In this document: positions 31,856 to 42,406 of the stretch, piece after piece | Position numbering within the stretch: the first letter of the stretch is position 1 | Layout of the letters: every line of letters starts with the position of its first letter | From: Anthostomella pinea | Lineage: Eukaryota; Ascomycota; Sordariomycetes; Xylariales; Xylariaceae | DNA length: 64,000 nucleotides | Reading direction: 5' to 3' | Assembly: GCA_963556695.1 (NCBI GenBank) | Contig: CAUWAG010000010.1 | Span: 3,968,001 to 4,032,000 of the forward strand | Translations under genes and position numbers: made by a program | Notes under the pieces: model-generated | What the model was told of the DNA's origin: nothing | Seen by the model: the letters and a program-made list of their open reading frames with translations, nothing else | Database searches by the model: none

Positions 31856-34119
31856 TCAGCCTGCATAACGCGTAAGGATCTTGGTTCCGATGCTCTGGCC
31901 GTTCCAGAAAGCATCAATGACCAGAGAAGCACCTGAAACGTCGACAGCAACCTGGTACTACAGGAGGCGGTGCTTATGGTCCTTGTTGCCTCTCAGGGGT
32001 AACTTCTCCACTGGGACGGGGGTCTTCATGTCGATGGTCGCAAATTCGCAGAACCCATCCTCCAGAGCTTCGCCATAGGGCCCCTCGTATTTCGTTCCGT
32101 TCTCGGCAAGGCGAACGGGAGGCTCTGATCTCTCCGAGCGGTAAATCGTCTCGGAAAACGAGATAACCCCCGACTGGTCTAGTGTGAAGTGTCGCACGTA
32201 GTCGTAGAGCTTCGGACTATCAACCGCCATTTTTTCGCCCTGATATATTCAGTCAGGGATCTTCGGCCAGTAGTACCAGCGGCTTTGCAGAGCGACCAAA
32301 GAACCGGGGAGTGAGCTTGAATGGCCTGACTAACCCGTTTGATGAACCATACCATCTGATCTCGGGCTATGGCATCACCGGTAACGTCGTTGATATCGAG
32401 ATCGAGTGGGCTGTGGATCGCTGGGTCATATTCTTCATGCTTCGTCCAACTATAGCTGTAACGGGACACTCGTGAGTGCACCGTGATCTCTCGGTTCTGC
32501 TTGTTGGACCCAGCGATGACGGCACCGCGTGCCACAGCTGTCCAGGAGGCATCACTCCGTTCTCTGAGGATTTCAATGCGGCCATCGTAGTGGGCCTTGA
32601 GTTTCTCGTAGATGTAGTTACATCCACCCAAGCCTCCAACAAGTACGATAAACTAAACACAAACGTCAGCATACAACACGGACCTGGTGACCATCAATGA
32701 GTAGTCGAGGTTATACCTTCGGCAGTACTCCAGTGCTCTCGAATATGGCTTTGACTTGGACCTCGAATAGCGCAAGGATGTCCTTGTAGACAGTGGCGAA
32801 GATGTCATTGAGTTCGTCCCTATTCACCAAGCAATTAGCTCCCATTGTTACAACCAGATGACCTGTTGAGTCAAGCACTCGCGTAAACTTACGTTTCCAT
32901 CCAGAGTTCAGGTCTTAGGTTGCCCAAAACTCCCATGTCGAACCTGACTCGACCTGCTCCATCGTAGTACTTTCTCTTGGTTTCATTCTCCCAGAACTCA
33001 AGCACTCGTCGTCGATCCGTTGGGTGCATCTTCTCCCAGGCCTTCAACTTCTTAGACTTGTACTTCGCTCCGCTGATCTTCTTCGTTATGCCGGCCAGGA
33101 AGGCTTGATCCAGGAAGGTCGCACCGCAAAGGCCACCATCTCCTTCGACACCTTCTGCAAGCTCGAGATTCTCCTTGCGTACCACGAAGCTCGTAATGTC
33201 CTGGTTCGTTGAATCAGTAAACAAAGATCAAGATCGAGAGGACTGAATATCAGGCTTTACTTACCACGGTACCACCTCCTAGGTCGCCTATTACGAACGT
33301 AGGACCAGCCCTCAGCGTCTCGTATTTGCCAAGGCCCAAAATCGAGGCAAAGGCAGCAGCTTCTGGCTCAAGGATGAAGCTGTAAGTGGTATCCTTGCAT
33401 GACGGGCGGGCTCGAAGAATGCCAGAGCCCTGCAAGGCTCGGTCCATTCGCTGAAGAGCGTAGTCTGGCCAGATAGCGGGTACCGTGACCTTTGATGATC
33501 ATCAGCTGGTTGAAAACACCATCCAAATACTGGGTTTGGTATTACCATCACGTGGAAAGGGGTACGCTCCATGAATTTGTTCCCTTGTTCTTCCGTGATC
33601 TGGAAGAGTGCATGCTCCCAAACACATCTCAGGTAGTCCGTCACTAGGTCAATGGGATCCTTGCCGAGACTCTCGAGCCTTTCTGCCGACTCTTTGATGT
33701 GTTTGGAGCTTTGCAAATGGCTTTTCAGATCGCCATCTTCGAGTAGGAGGAGTTTGAACCAGGAGATGTGGTTGTCTTTGTTCGCAGCTTCGCGGCCCCA
33801 TGAAACGGATCCATCTTTATCGTAGGCGACCTTCGAGTCTATCTTTGCCGTCTCCACGGCGGGCCAGAAGCGGACGCATCGAGGCTCGATTTTGGAAGCT
33901 TGACCTTCGGGTCCTCCTTTTTGGAACTCATACGCCACTCCCGTGAACCTAAGGCTCATGTTAGCACACCGGCACCTACCTGTAGGCAAGCACGGAATAG
34001 TTTGGGAGTAACTGTTCGGCGTATTCCACACTGTCGGCACCTTGATGGGTAGGTACTTACGTGGTTCCAAAGTCAATCCCGATGCATAGCGTTCCTTCCT
34101 CGCGATTGTTTGACGCCAT
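31856..34119 (-). CDS. HSPA12-like Hsp70/actin-fold ATPase (in-frame TAG near the C-terminus)
   Basis: This is an Hsp70-superfamily protein of the HSPA12-like type that is expanded in filamentous fungi. The start is at 34119, and exon 1 ends in the phosphate-1 motif TLCIGIDFGTT. Later exons carry FTGVAYEFQKGG, AYDKDGSVSWGREAANKDNH and the typical LLLLEDGDLKSHL region. They also carry TVPAIWPDYALQRM, SFILEPEAAAFASILGLG, the phosphate-2 motif FVIGDLGGGTV|DITSFVV and the adenosine motif FIVLVGGLGGCNYIYEKLKA. There are about six short introns. An in-frame TAG at about 31958-31960 follows KDHKHRLL. The same frame continues for about 34 codons (VAVDVSGASLVIDAF, NGQSIGTKILTRYAG) to a TGA at 31856. 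That tail matches the terminal strands usual in the family. Either a nonsense mutation trims the protein or a weak 54-nt intron (GTGGAG...CTGTAG) removes the stop. Confidence 0.78.
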
Positions 34120-34390
34120 GGCCGAGTCGCTGCTGTGAGGATGTCTGTGGATGGTCGGGGTTAGGTGAGGATTGTAGGAGGCGCAAGTGAACCTAATAAT
34201 GGGCTGTGAATCAGTAGGCACCTCCAGAAATAAGTGATTAATGCGATCGGAAGGAGATGAAGATAATGATGTGGTACGGGATATGTAGCTTCCGAACCAT
34301 GAGGTATTTTCTGACTGCAAGATGCTTGACATGAGTCGCTGGGCAAAGATGAGAGGGAGACTGCTTACTTATATTAGAGAAGAAGAGAAG
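34120..34390. other. promoter region of Hsp70-like gene
   Basis: This is upstream sequence of the minus-strand Hsp70-like gene. No other feature was recognised. Confidence 0.45.
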
Positions 34391-34570
34391 AGTGCCTCAG
34401 GGTTGCAAGGAAGGTGTCGACGGTCGTATCAGGAGACGTTGTTGAATATGAGAAGAGGTCGTTGAGTATGAGGATATGTCGTAAGTATTGTGTGCCCCAG
34501 GGTTGCAAGGAAGGTGGCGTCGAATGTTGTATGAGGAGAGGTTGTTGAGTATGGGGAGATGTCGTTGTAC
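34391..34570 (+). repeat. 100-bp tandem duplication
   Basis: Two copies begin at about 34391 and 34491. They share CAGGGTTGCAAGGAAGGTG followed by GAGAAGAGGTCGTTGAGTATG-like segments with substitutions. No protein-coding logic is apparent. Confidence 0.7.
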
Positions 34571-35029
34571 CATGTACTTAATATTATGAGAGTCAGTAGG
34601 TAGGTACTTGTGACTACTGGGGGTTATTTCCGCTTGGATGTGATGCAATACAAGACATACCTCGCTTTCCGCTTTCAAAACTGGTAGACGTTACCTGGGG
34701 CAGGAAAGAACGACGGCTCCGGTTCCTTCCTGGGAGTAAGAAGGTACCTCGTTGGCTTGTCAAATGACCTCTCGATGTTGGTGGTTGGAACGATTGCCGG
34801 CAGACCAGGTTATGGACGTTGCTGGATGTATTATGTATCTGAAGAGAGAAGTCGCAGCAGCCGATGAGAAGAATGGACAACCCAAGAGCACCTAGAGAGT
34901 CTTGTGAAGGTGTACAACTCAAGATAACCGGTAACGGGAATAGTGCTGTAACCTTGACTAGTTATGATTGCCTTGGTATGTTGCCTGATGATGTTGATGA
35001 TTGGAAAGCCTGCTTGGTGCACCAGGTTC
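34571..35029. other. unassigned region between repeat arrays
   Basis: No gene is supported. The AGGTAGGTAC motif at 34600 and G/A-rich sequence are seen. Confidence 0.4.
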
Positions 35030-35350
35030 AAGGTGCCGCTGGGTGTGTGTGAAGAGAGGAATCACAGTGAGAAGGAGACAGCACAAGAGGTTCCAGAGAG
35101 TCTCGTGCAGGTGCTGTTGGATGTGTGTGTGTGAAGAGAAAATTCAGGGATAAAGAGACGGCATAAGGGGTTCCAGAGAGCCTCGTGCAGGTGCTGTTGA
35201 TGTCCGTGAAGGTCGATGTCACAGGGAGAAAGAGACGGCACAAGAGGTTCCCGAGAGTATCGCGCGGATGGTGCTGGATGTGTGTGAAGATAGATGCCAC
35301 AGGTGGAAGGAGACGGCATAAGAGGTTCTAGAGAGTCTCGCGCAGGTGCA
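35030..35350 (+). repeat. minisatellite, about four 80-bp units
   Basis: Units start near 35031, 35110, 35190 and 35269, with a fragment of a fifth. The consensus runs GGTGCTGTTGGATGTGTGTG, then GAAGA, a variable AATTCACAGGGA-like part, GGAGACGGCACAAGAGGTTC and CAGAGAGTCTCGTGCA. Units differ by about 10-20%. All three frames of each strand are poor as protein, so this is a non-coding tandem array. Confidence 0.85.
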
Positions 35351-35660
35351 GCCAACCCTTGATAGCTAATAAGGAGCAGGTTGTGCGCAGTAGGCCGGGA
35401 ACTGGCTTGTGAAGTTGCCTGTATCGATTCGTTGCTGGACAAATTGCCTTGCGTATTAGATTTAGGGTGATGTTGCATGTGTATGATGAGATGTTACACA
35501 TCAGCTGATGACGATGATGATGGGAGAGTCAACTCGGTCCTAGATGGTATCGTGGAGGTGCAGAAGATAGGGGACTATAGCTCCGGCTCAGTGCTGAAGA
35601 GCATATGAGCTGTAAGGGTGGTAGATGACTAAAATCAGAGGTGCTGGTCGTCACTCCGAG
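35351..35660. other. unassigned region between repeat arrays
   Basis: No gene is supported. A GATGATGATG-like run lies near 35509-35522. Confidence 0.4.
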
Positions 35661-35820
35661 AAGTGCCAAGTTGAGAGAAAGGGTGTGAGGTTTATATTTT
35701 ACCTGGGGCCCAATACGTGCAAGGCGTAGCGCCAGTTTAAGGAGTGTCAAGTTGGAAGAGAGGATGTGATGATCATATATCGGCCTGGGGCACCAATTAC
35801 CTGCAAGGCCTAGCTTCACG
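35661..35820 (+). repeat. 80-bp tandem duplication
   Basis: Two copies begin at about 35661 and 35741. They share AGTGYCAAGTTG, then a GTGTGAGG/ATGTGATG part and CCTGGGGC followed by GCAAGGCSTAGC. It is unrelated in sequence to the minisatellite at 35030 although the unit length is the same. Confidence 0.7.
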
Positions 35821-36815
35821 ATCAATTTCTAGTGAGTGAAGAAAGCAGGAGCCTGCCTATTGGGTGCCTGCAGGCTCCCACCTATCTACCGAAGTAACTA
35901 CGTACCCCCTTCCTCAACACCATCACATCCGCACCTTCCTAACTAATATATATACCATTGTCAGTCTAATAAAGTATCCCTGGCTTCTGGATGTCGTACA
36001 AGCAAATAAAGACATGGGATACTGTAGCAGCAGCTCTAAGAGCAAGGACACGGGTATGATCAAGCCGTATATTCAATTAGCTCAACCGTCATACCGGTAT
36101 CATACGGTGCAGTTCTCAGAGGTATTCGTGAACTGAATAATTTTCTACTGCCCATTGAGTATATTTATTCAGGAAGGCATGTTCAAGGTAGACAAACACG
36201 ATGTATCACGATGGCCCTTGCAGCCATGTCTTCTCATGACGCAAGCATGCTCCTTTAAATTGCGCTGTTACTCCTACTTGGTAATATTCGGAGCTAAAAT
36301 CGATACATGTAAGGGTAAATCGTGCCTTGCACAAGCGCTCTCGAGCTAATCTGAGATGTATGTTTGGGGTACATGTACGAGACAAACATATAGGAGTCAA
36401 AAGGGTACTGCCATTATTCGAGATCACCATCTACCGGTACTAGCGTACAAGAGGGCAACTCCTCGATATAAGGAGAGCTACGTGGGGTACCTACGTTTCT
36501 GCAGCTACTTCCTGTCAGCGCCAAATGCAGTGAACGTTTCATTCGGCAGTCCGATAGACACCGAAACTCCACAAAAACAGGTATGGGACACTTGCGTAAT
36601 TGAGCGTTGCGCTTTTCATTTGCATCGAATGTTGCTACAAAACAAAAGGGGGGATCAAGTCTATGTAACCACGCGAGACAGCCACCAGTCCGACCACCGA
36701 GTGGAGACGTGAAAAGTGATATTTAAACAAGCATCGCTGACAGTGCCGCGACTCAAAACCCCAAACTCCTATTCCCATCATGATAATTCATCACTGTATT
36801 GAGCAGAGACGCGAC
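35821..36815. other. intergenic, 3' flank of mgm1
   Basis: This is AT-richer sequence with no supported gene. Short frames at 35864-36136 and 36356-36712 show no domain. Confidence 0.4.
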
Positions 36816-39702
36816 CTAGAATATACCCCATCGTCCCCGCTCCTTATCGTTGCTTCTCTGGCCGCCCGGCCTCGACCGCTCCTTCTCACGGCCTTCAAGC
36901 TGTCTCAAGCTCTCCATCTTGTCCAGGACTAACTCGAGCAGTTCCTTACGTCTGATAACTTCGATGTGCTTCTTGATCTTGGGATCCTCCTTAGCAAACT
37001 TCTCCACCTGATCGTCAGAAAGATGCCGACCAAGTCGCGAGTCTAACTCGCGGGGGAAATTGTAGTAAAATTCCGAAAGGAGTTCCACGTTCAGGAAGAG
37101 GACTGCTGTTGATGCGAGTTTTGTAGCCACAGCGTCGAGGAAGACTTCTGGGCAGTTGTACTTGTTCTTCATATTCGCGCATTGCTTTGACTTGACAGCC
37201 AGCATGCGCATCTTGATGATGTCAGCGCGGTCTCGGAGGAAGACAGCTTCGCGACCTGCAAGATATTAGTGTACGTCTCAGAGCAGACCGAGCGGCATAT
37301 TTCAAACCTTTTTGGAGCAGTGAGGCACTGAAGCCGCCAGCACCACTGCGAATCTCGCCTTCGACCACAACATCACCCTTCCTCGCCTTGTCGACAAAGG
37401 TCATGACCTCCTTCAACTTCCTCCTCCCACCGACAGTGTCCTCCAAGGATTTGAAAGCACCTTCACATGCAGATAGTTCCCTTTTTAGCACACCCTGAAC
37501 GTGATCCCGCCCAGTCGCCCACTCACGTTCTTCCATGTCGATGTCGAACTTGAACGGTTTGATGCAGTTTTCCACTTGGTCACTGGTACTGTAAAACCTG
37601 TCGTTCAATATACTCGAGGCTGCTTCCGTGATGACTTCACGCGCAAATGGGTGATTCACGAAAGTCGAGTGACTGATGAGGTTGTCGATGTGTGACTGAA
37701 TCGAACTCGCTACCACGTTAGTGGCGAGTCTACCGACACCAAGCTTCGTCAGCGCCGAGGTGGAGGCGTCTAGTCGTCTACGCCAGTACATAGCGGTCGG
37801 ATCAGCTTTGGGAAGGTCGACAAGGCTATCAGGTTCCGGGATAGGGACGCTCAGATCTTGAATCGGTTTGTTCCAGTATCTTGCGGCTAACAGGTCAAGC
37901 ACCCGTTGATCGAGCTCATTTTTCAAAAGCTCGTGCATCTGTGGCCGTCCAAACTCCTCAGCAAACTGTTTGAAGGAGTGCTTGAAAGCATCCAAGCTCT
38001 CGGCGAGATAAGATTCGGCGGAAAGAGGCCTATCGTTGTATTGGACTTTAAACTCGTAAGTTGCCTCCTCAAGCTCCTGACGGATAGAATCACTGGTGGT
38101 CTGCAGACTGGCCGACATGGTTTGTTCTAGGACGTGCATGAGTTTCTTCCGTAGCGTCGAGGTTCCAACTGTGACATCCGCGCCGGGACCGAACTCCAAG
38201 GGGTGGGCTGAGAAGAACGAGTTCTCGTTCTTGGTGATGGCCGATGTTAAATTCGCATTGCCCTTCTTGAACAATCCCGCAGTAGTAGGAGCACGGGAAA
38301 CAACGCCGACATAGCCCAGACGCAGTGGATACTGCTTGTCGTTGAGTATTGAAGCGCCCCGTGTCGGGTCGACTAAATCCATCTTCGTCACAACCCCTAT
38401 TGTCCTTTCGCCCCTGGGGTCAACCCTTCGACTCGCTCGTAACGCTGTTGAATTAGCCAGATCAACATCAGCAGCCGAGATCGCTAAGATGACGTTCGGC
38501 GCCTGAATGTATTTGTCGCATAGTTCCGATATCTTCTGCTTCAGCTCAAGAGGTTGATTCTGGCCCACCACCTGAATATAGCCAGGGAGATCGATCAGGG
38601 ATAGGTCGGGCACATTCGGCGAAGATATGGAAAGACGAATCGGGTCGTCGGACACACACTGGGTGTCGGGGACAGCTAGGTTCAGCTCGGTCAAGGTTCG
38701 CTGGATGGAGGAGAAGTCGGAGATCTTGCCCAGACCCAGATCCGCAAACTCGCCATACTCGGCATTGGAATCGGGGGTGTTGATCAGGGTGAGCTCAATG
38801 GGTCTCCGCGTGACCATGTTCGTTCCCTTGGGCAAGAACTCGTGTCCAACAATAGCTTCCAAGACTGAACTCTTTCCAGAAGACTGCGACCCTATAACGA
38901 CGATCGAGGGTAGCGTTAGAGTACTTGATTGTCCAACTCTTGCCAGTATATTCCGGATCTCGATCATCTTTTTCGTCAACACCATCATCTGGTCGTCTTT
39001 GGCAATCTCGTCGGCGCTCCGTGGATCGTCTTCGGAAGACTGGTCGTAGCCGTATGCGGCAGCAGTGCCACCAGCCACAGCGGCGCCTGTTCTACTCTGA
39101 TTTGGGGGTTCCTCTCCTCCAGGGCCACCGTCTCCCTTCCCCGTTCCTACTTCTTCTTGTATCCGTAGAATCTTCTGGATCCATTCAGGTAGTTCCGCCT
39201 GATCCTTCGTGTTCTGCCATCCTCGCATCGTCTGGTCTGCAATGTCTTTGGCGCCGCCAAATAATCCTGTGGCGGTAGTCGAAACGGTATCTTTCGTTGT
39301 GTTGAAAACATCCCAAGCGTAGTTGCCCGCCTCTGGATCGTATTTAGCACCACTCTGATTGGTAGGTTTGTGGGCAATACCACGTCAGAGGATCAACGTA
39401 CGAGTAGCTTGGTATTGTATCCAGGCCAGTCCACCTATCATGACTCCTCCTGCCATGGCGGGAATCCTCACAAACTTGACGACGAGCCTCGGGAGAAAGC
39501 GCGCAAAGGAGGCATTGCGCACAATAACAGCATTATGGTAGGAGTTTATCGAAAAGCCCATGCGTCTTTGGGTTGCGCGTATGGCGGAATCAGCTCGAAG
39601 AAGGCCACCGGAGGGCAGGTGGTGATACTGGCGAACGGCTCGGACCAGTCCGGGACGCGTTGCCGGCAGGCGCCCGGCGGCTGATATAAGCCGTCCGCTC
39701 AT
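36816..39702 (-). CDS. mgm1: mitochondrial dynamin-like GTPase Mgm1 (OPA1 type)
   Basis: This protein drives inner-membrane fusion and cristae shaping in mitochondria. Exon 1 starts at 39702 with a basic presequence (MSGRLISAAGRLPATRPGLV), a second Arg-rich helix and a hydrophobic segment (FVRIPAMAGGVMIGGLAWIQ), as expected of the presequence and rhomboid-processed membrane anchor. Exon 2 follows an intron near 39410-39355 and includes GLFGGAKDIADQT and ELPEWIQKILRIQEEVG. The GTPase domain has G1 IVVIGSQSSGKSS, G2 VTRRPIELT, G3 LSLIDLPGY and G4 TIGVVTKMDLVDP. The middle and effector regions run to the last exon, joined across an intron near 37310-37258 (SASLLQKG to EAVFLRDRADIIKMRMLAVK). That last exon ends with a GED-like helix (HIEVIRRKELLELVLDKMES) and an Arg-rich tail. 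The total is about 920 residues, normal for fungal Mgm1. It is intact. Confidence 0.93.
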
Positions 39703-39998
39703 GCCGATGATCGAGGATCACAGTCCGAGGCGTTCGGGATGGTTCTTGGTGGTGAGCATCGAAGGCCTGTGACGATGCTCTAGGGGAAGAGTCGTCCTCG
39801 TCGTTGGCGGTCTGGTGAGTGGAGTGGCGTGAGGTAGAGGTAGAGCTCGACGTTGCGGCATTGACGCATTGACGACATGGAGATTAAACTTATGCTACTA
39901 AAAGATCTGGTGCGCCACTCTTGAAACGTGGCTTGAGCTTACATAAGTATTTGCACCGAGGTGTGGCTTGAGCAGCCCGACCCATCAGGATTCAGCCT
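39703..39998. other. mgm1 promoter up to the transposon
   Basis: Fewer than 300 bp separate the mgm1 start from Fot/pogo copy A, so the element sits inside or next to the mgm1 promoter. No other feature is seen. Confidence 0.5.
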
Positions 39999-41915
39999 CC
40001 GTGCCACGCCCCACTTTATTTAGGATTTGTTCGGGCTCACCAGCTAAAGCTGATGCTGGACACCAAAACACCCAGATCACCAAAACGCCCAGTTTTTCGA
40101 TCTATCTAACTAGAAACACCTCAACCACCTACTATGGCCAGATTCGTAGATTTCTGCCGGTGTCAGTCTCTCAGAAAGCCTCTGTTTGCGTGACTCTTTT
40201 GCTACTTCTGAAAAACAGTGTTTCGTAGCATTACGAGCCCTTAGATTTGCTGCTTCAACCATCTTCCTCGCCTTGATTATCTGGTCTTTTTCCTTCTGCT
40301 GGACCATCCGCTGGCTAGCAGCTATTGTCAACACCCCTCCTGACTTCAATGGAGTATTCTTGGTAGCCCGGCATTGTTTTTGAACACACTCAGCATATTT
40401 AGTCCTCCCCAGGTCTCTTTTAGTCTGGACCAGTTCTGTGGCACTTATTAGAGACCCTTTGATAAAGCGGCTAATATTGGCAGCAAATTCAGGATCAAGA
40501 CTTTTGTTGCTTTTTAGCGCTGTATCTAGCTTATCAGCCACCTTGTCTGGCGCAAGGTCATTGGCGTGCCAAATAGCAAGGAACCTGCCAAGATAGGGGG
40601 AGTAGGTGTCCTTTTTGGCTGTCGTTCTTCTAGGATTTGAAGCACCGGCAGCGGGTTATATGGCCAGATACCAGTCTTCTAAAAGACAGAGAGAATGGTA
40701 CTAGACTTGAATGCTTGCTGGCGGACTTGCTAAATACAGCTAAGGAACTCAAGCTTCGTAATGTTCATCAGGCCATCACGGACCATTAAGTCTAGTGCCT
40801 TTGCGTGATAATGCTTTAGCGGCTTGAAGACTACCCCGTCTAGCGGCTGCAACAGGTACGTCAGGTTTAGAGGCATGCCAAAAGGGATAATATTGTGATC
40901 TTTGTAATATTGAATAAATTCAATCGTATAATGTGAATCATGGCCATCCAGAATAAGGAGCCGTTTTGTCTCAATGGCCTTTGTTACTATGTGTTTTTTA
41001 AAATACTTTAGTTATTTTAAGCTGATCTAATTATTTGAGTAGTTGCTGAAAGAAAGGATAATAGCTATATCTCCATGCAGTTCAGGTTGTTGATACCATT
41101 GGGCCATATGGAGCTGGCCTTCCAGAACCAGAAAGGCTGGTATGTATTTTCTATCCGCAGAGATAGCTTTGATAGCAGTAGTAGATTCCCTATTCTCAGC
41201 TGTGTTGAAATAGTGGGCTCTCTTTCATTTGGTGACAATGAGCTGGTTCTTCCCAATACCTATTTGAAAGCCAGTCTCGTCCATGTTCCAGATATCTTCG
41301 GGAGGGATACCCTCTGTTTTGCATGTCTCTTGGAGCTTCTGAAAGTACTGAGCGACTCGCTCAACGTCTTCTGATGCCTCCCGGTCTGTGTGAAGCTGCT
41401 TTTGAAGCCACTAGTGATATCTATAAAGCTTGATAAAGCGACTGGTCCATTTTTGGCTAATAGTAGTTAGGCTGTCCCGTATAGCTGAAGACGCTCGCTC
41501 GCTCAGAATGTGATTTATAGCGTTAGTAATAAACTCAGCGCATACAGCAAGGTTAATACGATCAAGACGATTAATATAATGATATATTGCCACCTTTTTA
41601 GTAGGTATTAGCTTCGTGTTTATTGCTGGTTGGCCTTTTCTTATTGGATGGCCTTTGAGGCGATTTTGAAGGCGATCGCGAGATATGCCAAATTTGCGGG
41701 CTACCGTGGCGACTTTCGAACCGGAATGAGTTCCAATATGCTGGACAGCTTCCTACAAGCATGCTTCCATTTTACTGAATTAAATATGTATTGAAGCTGC
41801 TGAAGAAAAGTGTGATCTAGAGGGAATGGTTGAAAAACTGGGTGTTTTGGTGTCCAGCACCAGCTTTAGCTGGTGAGCCCGAGCGAATCCTGAATAAAGT
41901 GGGGCGTGGCACGGG
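39999..41915 (-). mobile_element. Fot/pogo-type DNA transposon, copy A (internally deleted)
   Basis: Terminal inverted repeats of about 80 bp close the element. The left end has CCGTGCCACGCCCCACTTTA, and the right end is its inverted partner, ending at 41915 before TA. A subterminal motif (ACCAGCTAAAGCTG...GACACCAAAACACCCAG) is also inverted at both ends. The interior encodes a decayed pogo/Fot transposase on the minus strand. Relative to copy B at 60936-62998, copy A carries an extra 17-bp piece near the left end (ATCACCAAAACGCCCAG). It also lacks about 170 bp at a GGGGG junction at 40596-40601. Confidence 0.87.
40110..41770 (-). pseudogene. Fot/pogo transposase remnant (DDD type), copy A
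   Basis: Read on the minus strand, the decayed frame shows family landmarks in order. These are a DNA-binding region with AIYHYINRLDRINLAVCAEF, the catalytic segment DIWNMDETGFQIGIGK, a second catalytic segment KRLLILDGHDSHYTIEFIQY, NIIPFGMPLNLTYLLQPLDG (third Asp region) and the C-terminal SLDPEFAANISRFIKGSLIS. Several TAG/TAA/TGA codons and frame changes break it, for example a TAG between LEFLSCI and QVRQQAFKS and another before KTGIWPYNPLP. The same stops are present in copy B, so they predate the separation of the two copies or were copied between them. The protein is not functional. Confidence 0.82.
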
Positions 41916-42406
41916 TACCTCACTCAAGCTTCTTGTTCTCTGGGTGCTCATCAGTCTTGCATTTACCGGCGAGAACCATCATGCCGCCGATACACGACAT
42001 CAATTGCATGCCCCGATTATGTGTAAACTGCCGACACCAGGATTTGGCTGTACAATATCTTACCCTTCTACATCGGTAGTACTTGAAGGAGGGCTTTGTC
42101 GCTTCGATGCCACGAACACGTTAACATGCAGCCTTGTCACCTACATTACAACTGGGTAGTTGTTGAGGCTGCTCGGTTGTGAAGCGCAGTCTCAATTCTC
42201 ATAAATTGGACGCTATGTGGCAAGCCTTTCTCGTATTATTTTGATAGTTACTTACGGGCCGCCCTGTGGTCAGGTCGTCTCAGGGGCTGGCTTCAGGGGT
42301 TTTGGCTAGCCCAGCAGGTCCTGAACGAACACCAAACACATACAAAACGGGCAGCGACAAAACTGCCCATCTCATTCTTACAGTCTCCCTCTCAATGAGA
42401 AAGTCC
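41916..42406. other. short intergenic region between transposon and PKS remnant
   Basis: This is the 3' flank of the PKS remnant. No gene is supported. Confidence 0.45.

Noticed and set aside
35030..35350. Minisatellite as a CRISPR-like array
   Set aside because: Units are contiguous 80-mers without unique spacers, and the host is a eukaryote.
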